In this document: positions 1 to 7,493 of the stretch, in pieces
How positions within the stretch are numbered: position 1 is the first letter of the stretch
How the letters are laid out: each line of letters begins with the position of its first letter
Assembly (NCBI GenBank): GCA_937897665.1
Contig: CALCPB010000880.1
Location: 1 to 18,036, forward strand
Source of the DNA: an uncultured Halomicronema sp.
Lineage (GTDB): Bacteria; Cyanobacteriota; Cyanobacteriia; Phormidesmidales; Phormidesmidaceae
Length of the DNA stretch: 18,036 nucleotides
Direction: 5' to 3'
The notes under the pieces: generated by a model
Databases searched by the model: none
Told to the model about the DNA's origin: nothing
The model's input: only the letters and a program-made list of their open reading frames with translations
Program-made: the position numbers and the translations under genes

Positions 1-402
1 CGCACCCTGCCGCCCCTGATGGCGACCACTAAGATCTCTCAAAAGGCTGCCAAGACAGGCTTTGAGTGGGATTCCGTCGAGGGAGTGTGGGATAAATTTC
101 ACGAGGAACTGGAGGAGTTTCGGACGGCGATCGCCCAAGAACCCAAAGAAAATCAGTTGGCCGAACTCGGTGATATCTTGTTCACCCTTGTCAACATTGC
201 CCGCTGGCACGATTTAGACGCCACCGAAGCCCTACAAACCACTAACCGGCGCTTTGTACAACGCTTTGAGCAAGTTGAGACTTTGGCCGGTCGCCCGCTC
301 ACGGACTACACGCTGGATGAATTGGAAGCTTTTTGGCAACAGGCTAAAAATAACCTGAAAGCAGAAATATCCGACGATGTCGCAACACCGCCTACCCACT
401 AA
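1..402 (+). CDS. mazG: Nucleoside triphosphate pyrophosphohydrolase MazG, C-terminal part (5' end outside window)
   Basis: MazG hydrolyses (d)NTPs to NMPs and pyrophosphate and cleans the nucleotide pool. The frame is open from base 1 (R-T-L-P-P-L-M-A-T-T-K), and the first ATG at 19 lies inside the family block 'LPxLMAxxKISxKAAxxGFEW', so the true start is upstream. The MazG metal-binding helices are visible: HEELEEF (ExxE type) followed about 20 residues later by ELGDILF (ExxD type). This matches the second MazG domain of the full-length protein of about 270 residues. The last 30 residues look like a variable tail. The gene ends 45 bp before the convergent penicillin-binding protein gene. 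The family call is confident; full length and N-terminal domain cannot be judged. Confidence 0.9.
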   Translation, partial: RTLPPLMATTKISQKAAKTGFEWDSVEGVWDKFHEELEEFRTAIAQEPKENQLAELGDILFTLVNIARWHDLDATEALQTTNRRFVQRFEQVETLAGRPLTDYTLDELEAFWQQAKNNLKAEISDDVATPPTH

Positions 403-433
403 AATCCTGACCCGAATACAGGCGATGCATAAA

Positions 434-446
434 AACGGCTGCCGTT
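434..446 (-). terminator. Short hairpin with T tract after the penicillin-binding protein gene
   Basis: Read on the minus strand, a 5-bp stem (AACGG/CCGTT, 3-nt loop) is followed directly by a T run (TTTTAT). It starts a few bases after the TAG stop (448-450) of the leftward penicillin-binding protein gene. The position and T tract fit an intrinsic terminator, but the stem is short. On the plus strand it has no T tract, so it is unlikely to end mazG. Confidence 0.4.
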
Positions 447-447
447 C

Positions 448-882
448 CTAAGGTTTGGCAAATTCAGACGGACGGCGGAAATTTTCAACCGGGGTATCCG
501 CCAGTGCCCGCTGCATAAAGTCGCGCCAAATCGGAGCGACATAGGTGCCTCCCGTCGCGCCGGACCCCATGGGTGAATAGTCGTCGTTACCGACCCAGAT
601 GGCTGTCGAGAGTTGCGGCACGTAGCCGACAAACCAGACATCGCGTTGAGAGTCAGTCGTGCCAGTTTTACCTGCTGCGGGGCGGCCAATTTGTGCCGCA
701 GTGCCCGTGCCACGAGTGATCACGCCCTGCAGCACATCAGTGAGTGCCGCCGTTGCCCAAGGGTCGAGAATCAACTGCGGTTTGGGCGTGTTATCGAGCA
801 AAATGTTGCCGTTGCTGTCGGTCACTTGAACGATAAAGGTGGGGTCAGAATGCCAGCCGTTGCTGGCAAACGAGGCGTAGGA
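448..882 (-). pseudogene. C-terminal part of class A penicillin-binding protein, separated by in-frame TGA
   Basis: This is the direct in-frame continuation of the upstream 496-codon reading frame, past the TGA at 883-885. Residues 498-516 of the combined frame read S-Y-A-S-F-A-S-N-G-W-H and onward, as expected just after the family's 'MAG' motif. A GTG at 823-825 is the first possible restart codon, but there is no convincing ribosome binding site, so independent translation is doubtful. The segment carries the third transpeptidase motif KTGT (combined residues 569-572, followed by TDSQRDVWFVGY), which forms part of the active site. A truncated protein would therefore lack a working transpeptidase. 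The frame ends with TAG at 448-450. With the stop ignored, the whole gene spans 448-2373 and encodes 641 residues, a normal PBP1A length. It could be a recent nonsense mutation or a base error. Confidence 0.85.
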
Positions 883-2373
883 TCACGCCATATCCAAGTG
901 GATGAGATCAAATGCTAACAGCGGCAGTGAAATGACTGGCTCCATCGGACTCTCGATACCTAAAAGGCGCGAAATCTCAACAACGCGATCAACCCCAACG
1001 CTCTGGCCCAGCTTGACAGCGGGGACATTCCGCGAGACTTCCAAAGCTTTACGAATGGGAATGTTGCCCATAAAGCTGCCGTCGTAGTTACGCGGGTTGT
1101 AGTACTCATAGCCATCAGCATAGCTAGCGGGCGTGTCTTGAATAATGGTGTCAGGGGTGTAGCGCCCCGAGGCAAACGCGGCGTAGTAGACGAATGGCTT
1201 AAAGGAAGAGCCCGGCTGCCGCTGGGCCTGTACAGCCCGGTTGAACTGGCTATCGTCATAGCTCACTCCACCGACCATCGCTTTCACAAAGTGAGTGCGC
1301 GGATCGATCGCCACCAGTGCCATCTGGTCGGCCCGCACGCCCCGCGCTCGCAAAGCGGCATGGTTGCGCTGCACCGTCTCTTCGGCCATGCGCTGCATGC
1401 CCAGCTCAACGGTCGTTTGGATGCGCATCCCCCCTTTAAGAACGGCATCATCCCCAAACGCTTCTTTTAGCTCTTGCACTACCGCTTCGGTCACATAGGG
1501 GGCTTGACTACCGCGAAACGAGGTAATTTCACCCACCAATAACGGCTGGGCTTTTGCGGCAGCCTCTTCGTCAGGCGTGATCCACCCTAATTGCCGCATG
1601 CGACCGAGCACCGTCGCCTGCCGCTGTTTGGCCAAAGGATAGTCAACAAAGGGACTGAAGCCTTCTGGTGCTTGGATCAGCCCCGCCATCATGGAGGCTT
1701 CCGCCAGCGACAGATCCTTGGCTGCTTTATTGAAATAGCTTTGGGAAGCGGTCTCAACGCCATAGGTGTTGTGCCCCCAATAGACCTGATTCAGATACAT
1801 TTCCAGAATCTGGTCTTTCTCAAAAATCTGCTCTAGCCGCATCGACAATACGGCCTCGGCAACCTTGCGGCTGATGGCCTGCTCAGGAGTGAGGAACAGG
1901 TTTTTCACCAGCTGCATCGTGATAGTTGAGCCCCCTTCCACTGTGGAACCCGCCTGTACGTTGGCCAACAGAGCCCGACCCACACTACTGGGATTGATGC
2001 CTCGGTGAGAATAAAAATAGCTGTCTTCGATCGCCAGAACAGCACGTTTGAGATGGGGGGAGACCTCGTCTAAGTCCACCACCTCACGGTTAGCCTCATC
2101 GTGCAGGCTATAGAGCAGCGTCCCATTGATGTCGTAGACGTAGCTGGTTTCGCTGGGTAAGTAGTTGCGTAGCACCCGCACGTCGGGCAAATTGCGAAAG
2201 CTAATCGCTAAGCCGACCAATCCACCGGCAGCGATTGAACTCACCAGCATGGTTGAGCCCAACAGGGTCGCCACGGTGATTTGTCCAACATCTTGGACAA
2301 ACTTGATGACGCCACCAGTGGCGGAGTTAGCTCGAGGGGCCGTTGCTCGTTTAGGAATCGTGTTGGTCGACAC
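883..2373 (-). CDS. Class A penicillin-binding protein (PBP1A type), glycosyltransferase plus partial transpeptidase, ended by premature TGA
   Basis: Class A PBPs polymerise lipid II glycan strands (GT51 domain) and cross-link the peptides (transpeptidase domain) outside the inner membrane. In order, the sequence shows a cytoplasmic N-terminus, one membrane anchor at about residues 30-58, the GT51 domain with catalytic-type EDSYFYSH (E116) and GGSTITMQLVKN (148-158), then the transpeptidase motifs SxxK (S389-S-F-K392 in QPGSSFKPF) and SxN (S447-R-N449). The frame stops at TGA 883-885, exactly where the family has a conserved glycine (LDMA then stop then SYASFASNG). The KTG motif lies downstream in the same frame. 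The start is GTG at 2371-2373, with no strong Shine-Dalgarno; a TATAAT box lies about 50 bp upstream. The N-terminal product could keep glycosyltransferase activity but not transpeptidase activity. Confidence 0.9.
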   Translation of the reverse strand: MSTNTIPKRATAPRANSATGGVIKFVQDVGQITVATLLGSTMLVSSIAAGGLVGLAISFRNLPDVRVLRNYLPSETSYVYDINGTLLYSLHDEANREVVDLDEVSPHLKRAVLAIEDSYFYSHRGINPSSVGRALLANVQAGSTVEGGSTITMQLVKNLFLTPEQAISRKVAEAVLSMRLEQIFEKDQILEMYLNQVYWGHNTYGVETASQSYFNKAAKDLSLAEASMMAGLIQAPEGFSPFVDYPLAKQRQATVLGRMRQLGWITPDEEAAAKAQPLLVGEITSFRGSQAPYVTEAVVQELKEAFGDDAVLKGGMRIQTTVELGMQRMAEETVQRNHAALRARGVRADQMALVAIDPRTHFVKAMVGGVSYDDSQFNRAVQAQRQPGSSFKPFVYYAAFASGRYTPDTIIQDTPASYADGYEYYNPRNYDGSFMGNIPIRKALEVSRNVPAVKLGQSVGVDRVVEISRLLGIESPMEPVISLPLLAFDLIHLDMA

Positions 2374-2423
2374 TATTACACGGGGATTTACGCAAGGGGG
2401 ACTGAATCGCCTGAGGTTTTGTA

Positions 2424-2429
2424 ATTATA
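2424..2429 (-). promoter_or_regulatory. Putative -10 box for the penicillin-binding protein gene
   Basis: The minus strand reads TATAAT, a perfect sigma-70 -10 hexamer, about 50 bp upstream of the GTG start at 2373. No good -35 hexamer is seen at the usual spacing. It lies in the 236-bp divergent gap shared with tyrS. Confidence 0.4.
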
Positions 2430-2609
2430 GAAGCTGGGTTCTGAAACGGTGATAAATAGCCGCTGACCACAGGATAAAGTAACTAAACCAGGCTGAAGCG
2501 GTGATCGTGCCAGTTAAAAAGTTGCGAAACAATGATGTAACTCGAATACCGCATTGAGCCTCAGCAAACTGCCCATTGATATCGGAGATGATTGCATCTT
2601 TTAGCTGTT

Positions 2610-3830
2610 ATGGCACAAATTCCAGACGAATTTCAGTGGATCTATCGAGGGGTAACGGAGGTTTTTCCGGATCAGCCTGATGCTGACAGTGAGCAGGACA
2701 ACTTATTGGTGCGCCTGCAGCAGAGCGATCGCCCACTGCGTATCAAGCTCGGCATCGATCCGACTGGGGCAGAGATTCATTTGGGCCACAGCATTCCGGT
2801 GCGCAAGCTGCGCGCCTTTCAAGACGCGGGGCACACGGCAGTACTGATCATCGGCGACTTTACGGCTCGCATTGGTGACCCGACGGGCAAATCGGAAGTC
2901 CGCAAGCAGTTGACCACCGACGAGGTCAAGTCAAATGCTGCCACTTATCTTGATCAGGTGCGGTCAATTTTGGACTTTGACACGCCTGGCCGGTTAGAAA
3001 TTCGTTACAACTCTGAATGGCTGTCAACGCTCGATTTGAGCCAGATTTTGGAGATCTTTGCCACGATGACGGTGGGCCAGATGCTTGCGAAGGAAGGGTT
3101 TGCTGAACGCTACGAGAAAGGCACGCCAGTCTTTTTGCATGAATTCTTTTATCCCCTCATGCAGGGCTATGACTCGGTGGCGGTGCAGGCAGATGTCGAG
3201 CTCGGTGGTACCGACCAAAAGTTCAACATTGCGGTCGGGCGCGATCTGCAGCGACATTTTGGCCTGAAACCGCAGTTTGGCATGCTGCTGCCGTTGCTCA
3301 TCGGCAGCGACGGCATTCAGAAAATGTCTAAATCTTTGGATAACTATGTCGGGCTGCAGGAAGATCCGCTGACGATGTACTCCAAATTGGAGAAAACGTC
3401 TGATGCAACCATTGAGCAATATTTTGAGCTGCTCACTCGGTTGCCGTTGGATACGCTGCCAGAAAATCCGCGCGATCGCCAAAAGCTACTGGCGTTAGAG
3501 ATCACTCGTCAGTTTCATGGCGAAGCGGCAGCTCAGCAAGCTCAACAAGATGCGGTCAATCTGGTTCAGGGCGGCGATGGCGGGGCAGCGGCTAGCGTAC
3601 CCGAGTTTTCTCTTGGAGCAGTCAACTTTCCGGCTAAGGCGTTTTACTTGTTGGGGGCTACCCCACTTTGTGCCAGCAGCAGCGAAGCGCGCCGCCAAAT
3701 TCAAGGTGGGGCGGTCAAGCTAGAGGGCGATCGCCTAGCTGATCCCAATATTGTGTTCGAACAGCCCACTGATCTATACGGCCAAGTGCTGCAAGTCGGC
3801 AAGAAAAAGTTTGTGCGCCTCGTGAAGTAA
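2610..3830 (+). CDS. tyrS: Tyrosine--tRNA ligase
   Basis: The enzyme charges tRNA-Tyr with tyrosine using ATP. Counting from ATG 2610 (406 residues), the class I signatures are HLGH (57-60, HIGH motif) and KMSKS (238-242). The tyrosine pocket and dimer region ([20 protein letters not shown], 193-212) is of the type seen in the TyrZ-like subgroup. A C-terminal S4 RNA-binding domain follows at about 340-406 ([19 protein letters not shown]). Length is normal. An in-frame TTG at 2592 has a GGAG-like sequence 4-5 nt before it and would add MHLLAV. I prefer ATG 2610 because 'MAQ...FxWxYRGV' matches the family start, though no clear Shine-Dalgarno precedes it. pyrF follows on the same strand 69 bp later; linkage is possible but not shown. 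Confidence 0.96.
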   Translation: MAQIPDEFQWIYRGVTEVFPDQPDADSEQDNLLVRLQQSDRPLRIKLGIDPTGAEIHLGHSIPVRKLRAFQDAGHTAVLIIGDFTARIGDPTGKSEVRKQLTTDEVKSNAATYLDQVRSILDFDTPGRLEIRYNSEWLSTLDLSQILEIFATMTVGQMLAKEGFAERYEKGTPVFLHEFFYPLMQGYDSVAVQADVELGGTDQKFNIAVGRDLQRHFGLKPQFGMLLPLLIGSDGIQKMSKSLDNYVGLQEDPLTMYSKLEKTSDATIEQYFELLTRLPLDTLPENPRDRQKLLALEITRQFHGEAAAQQAQQDAVNLVQGGDGGAAASVPEFSLGAVNFPAKAFYLLGATPLCASSSEARRQIQGGAVKLEGDRLADPNIVFEQPTDLYGQVLQVGKKKFVRLVK

Positions 3831-3899
3831 CGGCAAGCAATCGGGAAGAGCGCATCGTATTCATGCTGATTTCAATCAATTCGTCGCGAGGTGATTGCC

Positions 3900-4619
3900 A
3901 TGACCAACCGTCTTCCCGCAGACCGCATCATCGTTCCCCTTGACGTAGCGAATGCCACAGCGGCCCATCGGTTGATTGACCAAACTCCCCAAGTTACATT
4001 TTGGAAAGTGGGGTTAGAACTGTTTGTGAGTAGTGGCCCTGAAATCCTGCAATATTTGAAAAGCCAGGGAAAGCGGATCTTTCTCGACCTCAAATTTCAC
4101 GACATTCCTAACACGATGGCAGGAGCTTGCCGAGCGGCGAGCCAGTATGGGGTGGATTTGCTGACGGTTCATGCCACTGCTGGCCCCGACGCGCTTAAAG
4201 CAGCCGTTGAAGCGGCCCAGGCCGGAGCTCAGACCGCTCAGCAATCGCCACCTCAACTTATTGCCGTCACGGTTTTAACCAGCATCAGTAATCGCTCATT
4301 AGCGTTAGATCTGAAGATTCCGCTAGAGCTGCCTGACTATGCGTTACAGATGGCTTTACTCTCGCAGCAGGTGGGCCTTGCTGGCAGCGTGTGCTCTCCC
4401 CATGAAGCAGAACTGCTGCGACGCTGCTGCGGTCAAGATTGGCTGCTCATCTGTCCTGGAGTCAGACCAACCTGGTCGCAAACCGGCGATCAAAAACGAG
4501 TCATGACGCCATCAGAAGCGGTGCAGGCTGGGGCTGATTTTCTGGTAATTGGTCGACCGATTACTCAATCACCTGATCCCAGTGGAGCGTTTCAACGCAT
4601 CTGCGAATCACTGAGCTAA
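3900..4619 (+). CDS. pyrF: Orotidine 5'-phosphate decarboxylase
   Basis: PyrF makes UMP from OMP, the last step of de novo UMP synthesis. The 239-residue frame has the catalytic D-x-K-x-x-D block in [12 protein letters not shown] (D63, K65, D68), an N-terminal substrate strand (IIVPLDV), and the phosphate-binding C-terminal block PGVRPTW...VIGRPIT. This is the ordinary single-domain bacterial type. ATG 3900 is chosen because GAGG (3888-3891) lies 8 nt before it; GTG 3891 would add only three residues and would overlap that site. The gene follows tyrS by 69 bp. Nothing unusual is seen. Confidence 0.96.
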   Translation: MTNRLPADRIIVPLDVANATAAHRLIDQTPQVTFWKVGLELFVSSGPEILQYLKSQGKRIFLDLKFHDIPNTMAGACRAASQYGVDLLTVHATAGPDALKAAVEAAQAGAQTAQQSPPQLIAVTVLTSISNRSLALDLKIPLELPDYALQMALLSQQVGLAGSVCSPHEAELLRRCCGQDWLLICPGVRPTWSQTGDQKRVMTPSEAVQAGADFLVIGRPITQSPDPSGAFQRICESLS

Positions 4620-4652
4620 AAATCAAAAAGCAGGACTCTAGCACAATTAATT

Positions 4653-4682
4653 TAGCCCTAAGTCTTAAGCTTTAAAGGGCTA
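4653..4682. terminator. Stem-loop between convergent pyrF and rpsU
   Basis: A perfect 7-bp inverted repeat (TAGCCCT at 4653-4659, AGGGCTA at 4676-4682) encloses a 16-nt AT-rich loop. It lies between the 3' ends of pyrF (+) and rpsU (-), where a bidirectional terminator is expected. Neither side has a strong T tract, so the call is tentative. Confidence 0.35.
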
Positions 4683-4794
4683 TCCAAAATTTTCTACAAC
4701 AAAATCGCCATCCCCCAAACAGCAAAGTACTAACTTTGCATCGTTAACATTCGGGCGATCGCGATCTGTTGAGTCGTCTCTGTTGCGAAACTTG

Positions 4795-4986
4795 CTAGCT
4801 CTGACGGCGAAAACGTCTTCTCTGACGTCGTCTAGCGACTTCTTTACGCTTGCGCTTTTCGGCAGGCGTTTCAAAATGGCGCTTTTTTTTCATGTCAGCA
4901 AAAATGCCAGCGCTCGACACTTTGCGTTTGAATCGTCTGAGAGCAGATTCCAGATGTTCGTGCTCTCCAAGTACCACTTGGGCCAT
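4795..4986 (-). CDS. rpsU: 30S ribosomal protein S21
   Basis: S21 is a small basic protein of the 30S platform near the anti-Shine-Dalgarno end of 16S rRNA. The 63-residue protein starts [20 protein letters not shown], has the S21 core ([22 protein letters not shown]) and a very basic tail ([13 protein letters not shown]). The start at 4984-4986 is fixed by a perfect AGGAGG (minus strand of 4994-4999) seven bases upstream. An in-frame ATG further upstream would place that site inside the coding sequence and is rejected. The gene lies 119 bp downstream of the RRM-protein gene, with a hairpin and T tract between them, an arrangement known from cyanobacterial rbp-rpsU pairs. Confidence 0.96.
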   Translation of the reverse strand: MAQVVLGEHEHLESALRRFKRKVSSAGIFADMKKKRHFETPAEKRKRKEVARRRQRRRFRRQS

Positions 4987-5025
4987 GCAGTTGCCTCCTA
5001 AAAATTGCATTTAAAGAAAAAGAAT

Positions 5026-5056
5026 GAGGACAGAGGGTACAGACCCCTTTGTCCTC
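5026..5056 (-). terminator. Attenuator-like intrinsic terminator between the RRM-protein gene and rpsU
   Basis: The minus-strand RNA can form a 12-bp stem. GAGGACA (plus 5026-5032) pairs with TGTCCTC (5050-5056), then five inner pairs including one G-T wobble, around a 7-nt loop. It is followed at once by ATTCTTTTTCTTT. It lies between the RRM stop and the rpsU Shine-Dalgarno. The structure would end most transcripts after the RRM gene and let some read through into rpsU. Confidence 0.75.
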
Positions 5057-5105
5057 CGAAGGTTTGGCAGTCTTGGTCTGGTGACTAAGCTATACCTGAG
5101 AGCGA

Positions 5106-5426
5106 TTAGAAATCGCGGCCACCACCGCCACCATTTCCGCCACCCCAGCCGCCACGGCCACCACCGCCCGAAGGCTTGCGCTCCGTACGAGGACGAGCCT
5201 TATTGACTTTGAGTGTCCGACCCATCCATTCGGCGCCATCAAGATCTTCAATGGCAGCATTTTCTTCTGCTTCTTCAGACATCTCTACGAATGCGAAACC
5301 TCTCATACGACCGGTTTCACGATCCACAGGTACCTGAATTCTTTTGACGCTACCGTACTCTTTGAAAACTTCATTGAGATCATCTTCGGTGGCGTTGTAG
5401 GAAAGGTTCCCTACATAGACGGTCAT
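5106..5426 (-). CDS. Glycine-rich RRM RNA-binding protein (cyanobacterial Rbp family)
   Basis: A single RNA-recognition-motif protein of 106 residues. RNP2 is VYVGNL (3-8) and RNP1 is RGFAFVEM (42-49), both with aromatic RNA-stacking residues. The RRM ends near residue 80 and is followed by a basic stretch and a Gly-rich tail (about 86-106, ending GGGGGRDF). This is the architecture of cyanobacterial Rbp proteins, several of which are cold-induced. GAGG (minus strand of 5433-5436) lies 6 nt before the ATG. The long AT-rich leader upstream fits a post-transcriptionally regulated gene, but no specific element is proven. rpsU follows downstream past a hairpin. Which Rbp paralogue this is cannot be told from the sequence alone. 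Confidence 0.93.
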   Translation of the reverse strand: MTVYVGNLSYNATEDDLNEVFKEYGSVKRIQVPVDRETGRMRGFAFVEMSEEAEENAAIEDLDGAEWMGRTLKVNKARPRTERKPSGGGGRGGWGGGNGGGGGRDF

Positions 5427-5737
5427 GGCTTACCTCACAAACAAGTAGATAGACAAATCGAGATCGGAATACGGGGGAAAGCTTTCGAACCAGAGGCAAG
5501 AGAACGAAATCCCAAAAACCAGCGAACACTCAGCCACCGAAACCTAATCCAGTCTACATCATATCGTCAATCCCCTAAGTCGAGCGATCGCGGATTTTTG
5601 TTGAGTTGACAGTCTCTCTAGCTTCGATATGCTTCACAAAGTCGCGTTTTACTGACATTGGTGCATTCGGCACAGGTTGCTCTGTCTGGACGGCTCTAAC
5701 CGTCATTAAGTCAGTCCTGGGAGAGCAGTATTACCAC

Positions 5738-5782
5738 CAATTTCAAGTCAGGTCTACAGGCAATTTCAAGTCAGGTCTGCAG
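5738..5782. repeat. Tandem direct repeat, two 22-nt copies one base apart
   Basis: CAATTTCAAGTCAGGTCTAC continues with AG at 5738-5759, and the same 22 bases with one change (A to G at unit position 19) recur at 5761-5782, giving a 23-nt period. A partial third match (AAGTCAG) lies at 5708-5714. It sits about 310 bp upstream of the RRM-protein start, in noncoding DNA. Function unknown. Confidence 0.85.
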
Positions 5783-5845
5783 ATCTCAAGATCAGAGAAT
5801 TATCCCCTGGCATGACGCTGCAGTCGGCCACCCAATATTCCAGCC

Positions 5846-5872
5846 CCTGAGATACCCTCATCCTGTCTCAGG
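5846..5872. terminator. Stem-loop just downstream of murG
   Basis: A perfect 7-bp inverted repeat (CCTGAGA at 5846-5852, TCTCAGG at 5866-5872) with a 13-nt loop starts 27 nt past the murG stop. There is no T tract, so it may act as a 3' stabiliser or weak terminator. Confidence 0.3.
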
Positions 5873-5898
5873 TTGAGGCTCCGGTGCTAGCCAAGTCA

Positions 5899-6999
5899 TT
5901 ATTCAGCGAGGGGTAAGTCTACATCCGCCGCGATTGCGCGATTAACGATAGTGGCTAACTGGGCTGCACTATCAGGAATTGATAATGCCGCTGCCGCCTT
6001 AGACATCTGATGTCGACGCTGCGGGTCATTGATCAGCTGCAGCACAGTATTTTGCAAAGACTCAACGGTCAAATCTGCTTGACGACAGACCATGGCCGCA
6101 TTGGCCGCCGCAAAGGCTGCTGCATTGTAGGCTTGATGATCTTCGGCCGCAAAGGGGTAAGGAATCAACAAGGACGGCGTCTGGGTGAAGGCTAGCTCTG
6201 TTAAGGTGCCAGCCCCTGCCCGGCTAATCACGATATCGGCTCGGTGTAGTAGCCCGGCCATCGTCTTGAAGAAAGGGCGATGAATATAGTGCGCGTGGCT
6301 AAGACTGTCAGCTTCTGCATCATTCGTACCCGTTTGATGAATGACCCAAGCCCCCGCGTCGAACCAGGTGGGCGCGGCCGAGCGCACCAGCTGATTGACG
6401 GCGACCGCCCCCTGGCTCCCTCCAATTACTACGACTAACGGTGCCCCATCTGGAACGGGCAGATCGGCTGGCAAGGCTGACGGTTCAAGAAATTGCGATC
6501 GCACCGGAGTGCCCACCACCACGCTTTTGGCACGAGGTAAATGACTGGTAGCGGCTTCAAACCCCAGGGCCACCAATGAACACCAAGGACTCAACCACCG
6601 AGTAACCTTGCCCGGCAAGGCATTCGACTCATGCAGTACCGTCGGCACCCCTAAGGAACGTGCCGCCAGAATGGCTGGTGCAGCAATGTAGCCCCCTGTG
6701 GTAAAGACGCCATCAAAGTCACCCTGCTTCAGGAGCTGGCGGACTTTGAGCGTAGCCTGCAACACCTGCCCTAACAATCGCAGCGCTCCTACCCCGAGCC
6801 GTCCCTGAAAACCACCCAATTTGACTGTGTGCAGAGGATAGGTCTCAGGCACCAGTTCAGTCTCCAAGCGATCAGGCACGCCCAGCCACTCGATGCTGTA
6901 GTGAGAAAGCTTTTCTGCCGTGGCGATTGCCGGAAACAAATGTCCCCCAGTGCCACTGGCCGCGATGAGAAGTTTTTTGGGAGGATCTGACACGGCCAC
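5899..6999 (-). CDS. murG: UDP-N-acetylglucosamine--N-acetylmuramyl-(pentapeptide) pyrophosphoryl-undecaprenol N-acetylglucosamine transferase
   Basis: MurG adds GlcNAc to lipid I to make lipid II on the inner face of the cytoplasmic membrane. The 366-residue GT-B fold protein has the N-terminal glycine-rich lipid I motif ASGTGGHLFPA (14-24), the acceptor-domain block GVFTTGGYIAAPA, the mid-protein VVIGGSQGA loop, and the UDP-GlcNAc signature SRAGAGTLTELA. Length is normal. The start is GTG at 6997-6999; a second GTG at 6991-6993 (reading MSDPPKKLL) is an equal alternative, and neither has a strong Shine-Dalgarno. ycf54 lies 67 bp upstream on the same strand. No division or wall cluster neighbours are present, as is common in cyanobacteria. 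Confidence 0.96.
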   Translation of the reverse strand: MAVSDPPKKLLIAASGTGGHLFPAIATAEKLSHYSIEWLGVPDRLETELVPETYPLHTVKLGGFQGRLGVGALRLLGQVLQATLKVRQLLKQGDFDGVFTTGGYIAAPAILAARSLGVPTVLHESNALPGKVTRWLSPWCSLVALGFEAATSHLPRAKSVVVGTPVRSQFLEPSALPADLPVPDGAPLVVVIGGSQGAVAVNQLVRSAAPTWFDAGAWVIHQTGTNDAEADSLSHAHYIHRPFFKTMAGLLHRADIVISRAGAGTLTELAFTQTPSLLIPYPFAAEDHQAYNAAAFAAANAAMVCRQADLTVESLQNTVLQLINDPQRRHQMSKAAAALSIPDSAAQLATIVNRAIAADVDLPLAE

Positions 7000-7066
7000 G
7001 CTCTCTGATGGGATTGATTCAGGTGGGAATCGCCACTAGCGATCGTGCCCCCTTGCTGGGAGCTGT

Positions 7067-7402
7067 TTAAGACTGGGGAGCCGCCTCTAACGACGCGAGC
7101 GGATCTGGCAGCGTCTCCGTCGGAGCTTTGAAATCGCCAGTGATCACATATTCCAAGCGCAGTTTGAGCCAAGTGATCAGGGTTTTATCAGTGGAAATCA
7201 CCGCTACCGCTGGTTGGGGGCAGCGCTGCTTGACGTCGCCAAAGCCAGGGCTCTCTAAGAATGCGGGTTGCTTGACCAGCCAAAAGTCAAGCACCTTCTC
7301 GTGTTCTTGGTAGTAGCGACGACGCTCTCGCAAAACCTCTTCGAGGGGCTCCTCTTCAAGCAAGAACTTTTGGCTGGCAAGTAGATAGTAATAGGTCTGC
7401 AT
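7067..7402 (-). CDS. ycf54: Ycf54 family protein (Mg-protoporphyrin IX monomethyl ester cyclase accessory factor)
   Basis: Ycf54 (DUF2488) is needed for stable assembly and activity of the aerobic ring-E cyclase (AcsF/CycI) that makes protochlorophyllide. The 111-residue protein has the family pattern: start TYYYLLASQKFLLEEEP, RERRRYYQEHEKVLDFWLV, KQPAFLE, CPQPAVAVISTD, and ITWLKLRLEYVITGDF. The C-terminal 15 residues are a variable Pro/Ala/Leu-rich tail. It starts at ATG 7400-7402, without a strong Shine-Dalgarno. It lies between pdxJ (91 bp) and murG (67 bp) on the same strand. Its presence means the host makes chlorophyll, supporting a cyanobacterium. Confidence 0.92.
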   Translation of the reverse strand: MQTYYYLLASQKFLLEEEPLEEVLRERRRYYQEHEKVLDFWLVKQPAFLESPGFGDVKQRCPQPAVAVISTDKTLITWLKLRLEYVITGDFKAPTETLPDPLASLEAAPQS

Positions 7403-7423
7403 AGACTGCTGCTAGTAACCACC

Positions 7424-7441
7424 GAGAGACAAAATTCTCTC
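7424..7441. promoter_or_regulatory. Inverted repeat in the ycf54 leader
   Basis: GAGAGA (7424-7429) and TCTCTC (7436-7441) form a perfect 6-bp inverted repeat with a 6-nt spacer, about 22 bp upstream of the ycf54 ATG. It could be a leader hairpin or a protein-binding site, or it may be chance. Confidence 0.3.
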
Positions 7442-7493
7442 ATAGAAGGTTCGTGACTGAGTAGATGCTGGTTGTAAATCGATACGAAGGTCG

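Larger units (their letters stand above)
5427..5898. other. 472-nt intergenic region between murG and the RRM-protein gene
   Basis: No convincing gene is present. It holds the RRM-gene leader and probable promoter: on the minus strand TTGACG (5565-5570) and TATGAT (5558-5563) are seen, but they overlap and do not form a spaced pair, so the promoter is unproven. A HIP1 octamer lies near 5584, a tandem 23-bp repeat at 5738-5782, and a stem-loop at 5846-5872. A 69-codon plus-strand frame here has no recognisable features. Confidence 0.5.

Noticed and set aside
883..885. UGA recoding (glycine, tryptophan or selenocysteine) to explain the PBP stop
   Set aside because: TGA is the natural terminator of rnc and of the 66-residue gene in this window, and no selenocysteine-type structure was recognised after the codon.
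4680..4874. 64-codon minus-strand frame overlapping the rpsU 3' end
   Set aside because: It overlaps rpsU in another frame and has no features; shadow of rpsU.
5461..5500. GGTTCGAA-like string on the minus strand suggesting a tRNA T arm
   Set aside because: The flanking bases do not form the 5-bp T stem, and no acceptor stem or anticodon arm is present.
5606..5815. 69-codon plus-strand frame upstream of the RRM gene
   Set aside because: It has no recognisable domain or ribosome binding site and overlaps the tandem repeat; it looks like chance.
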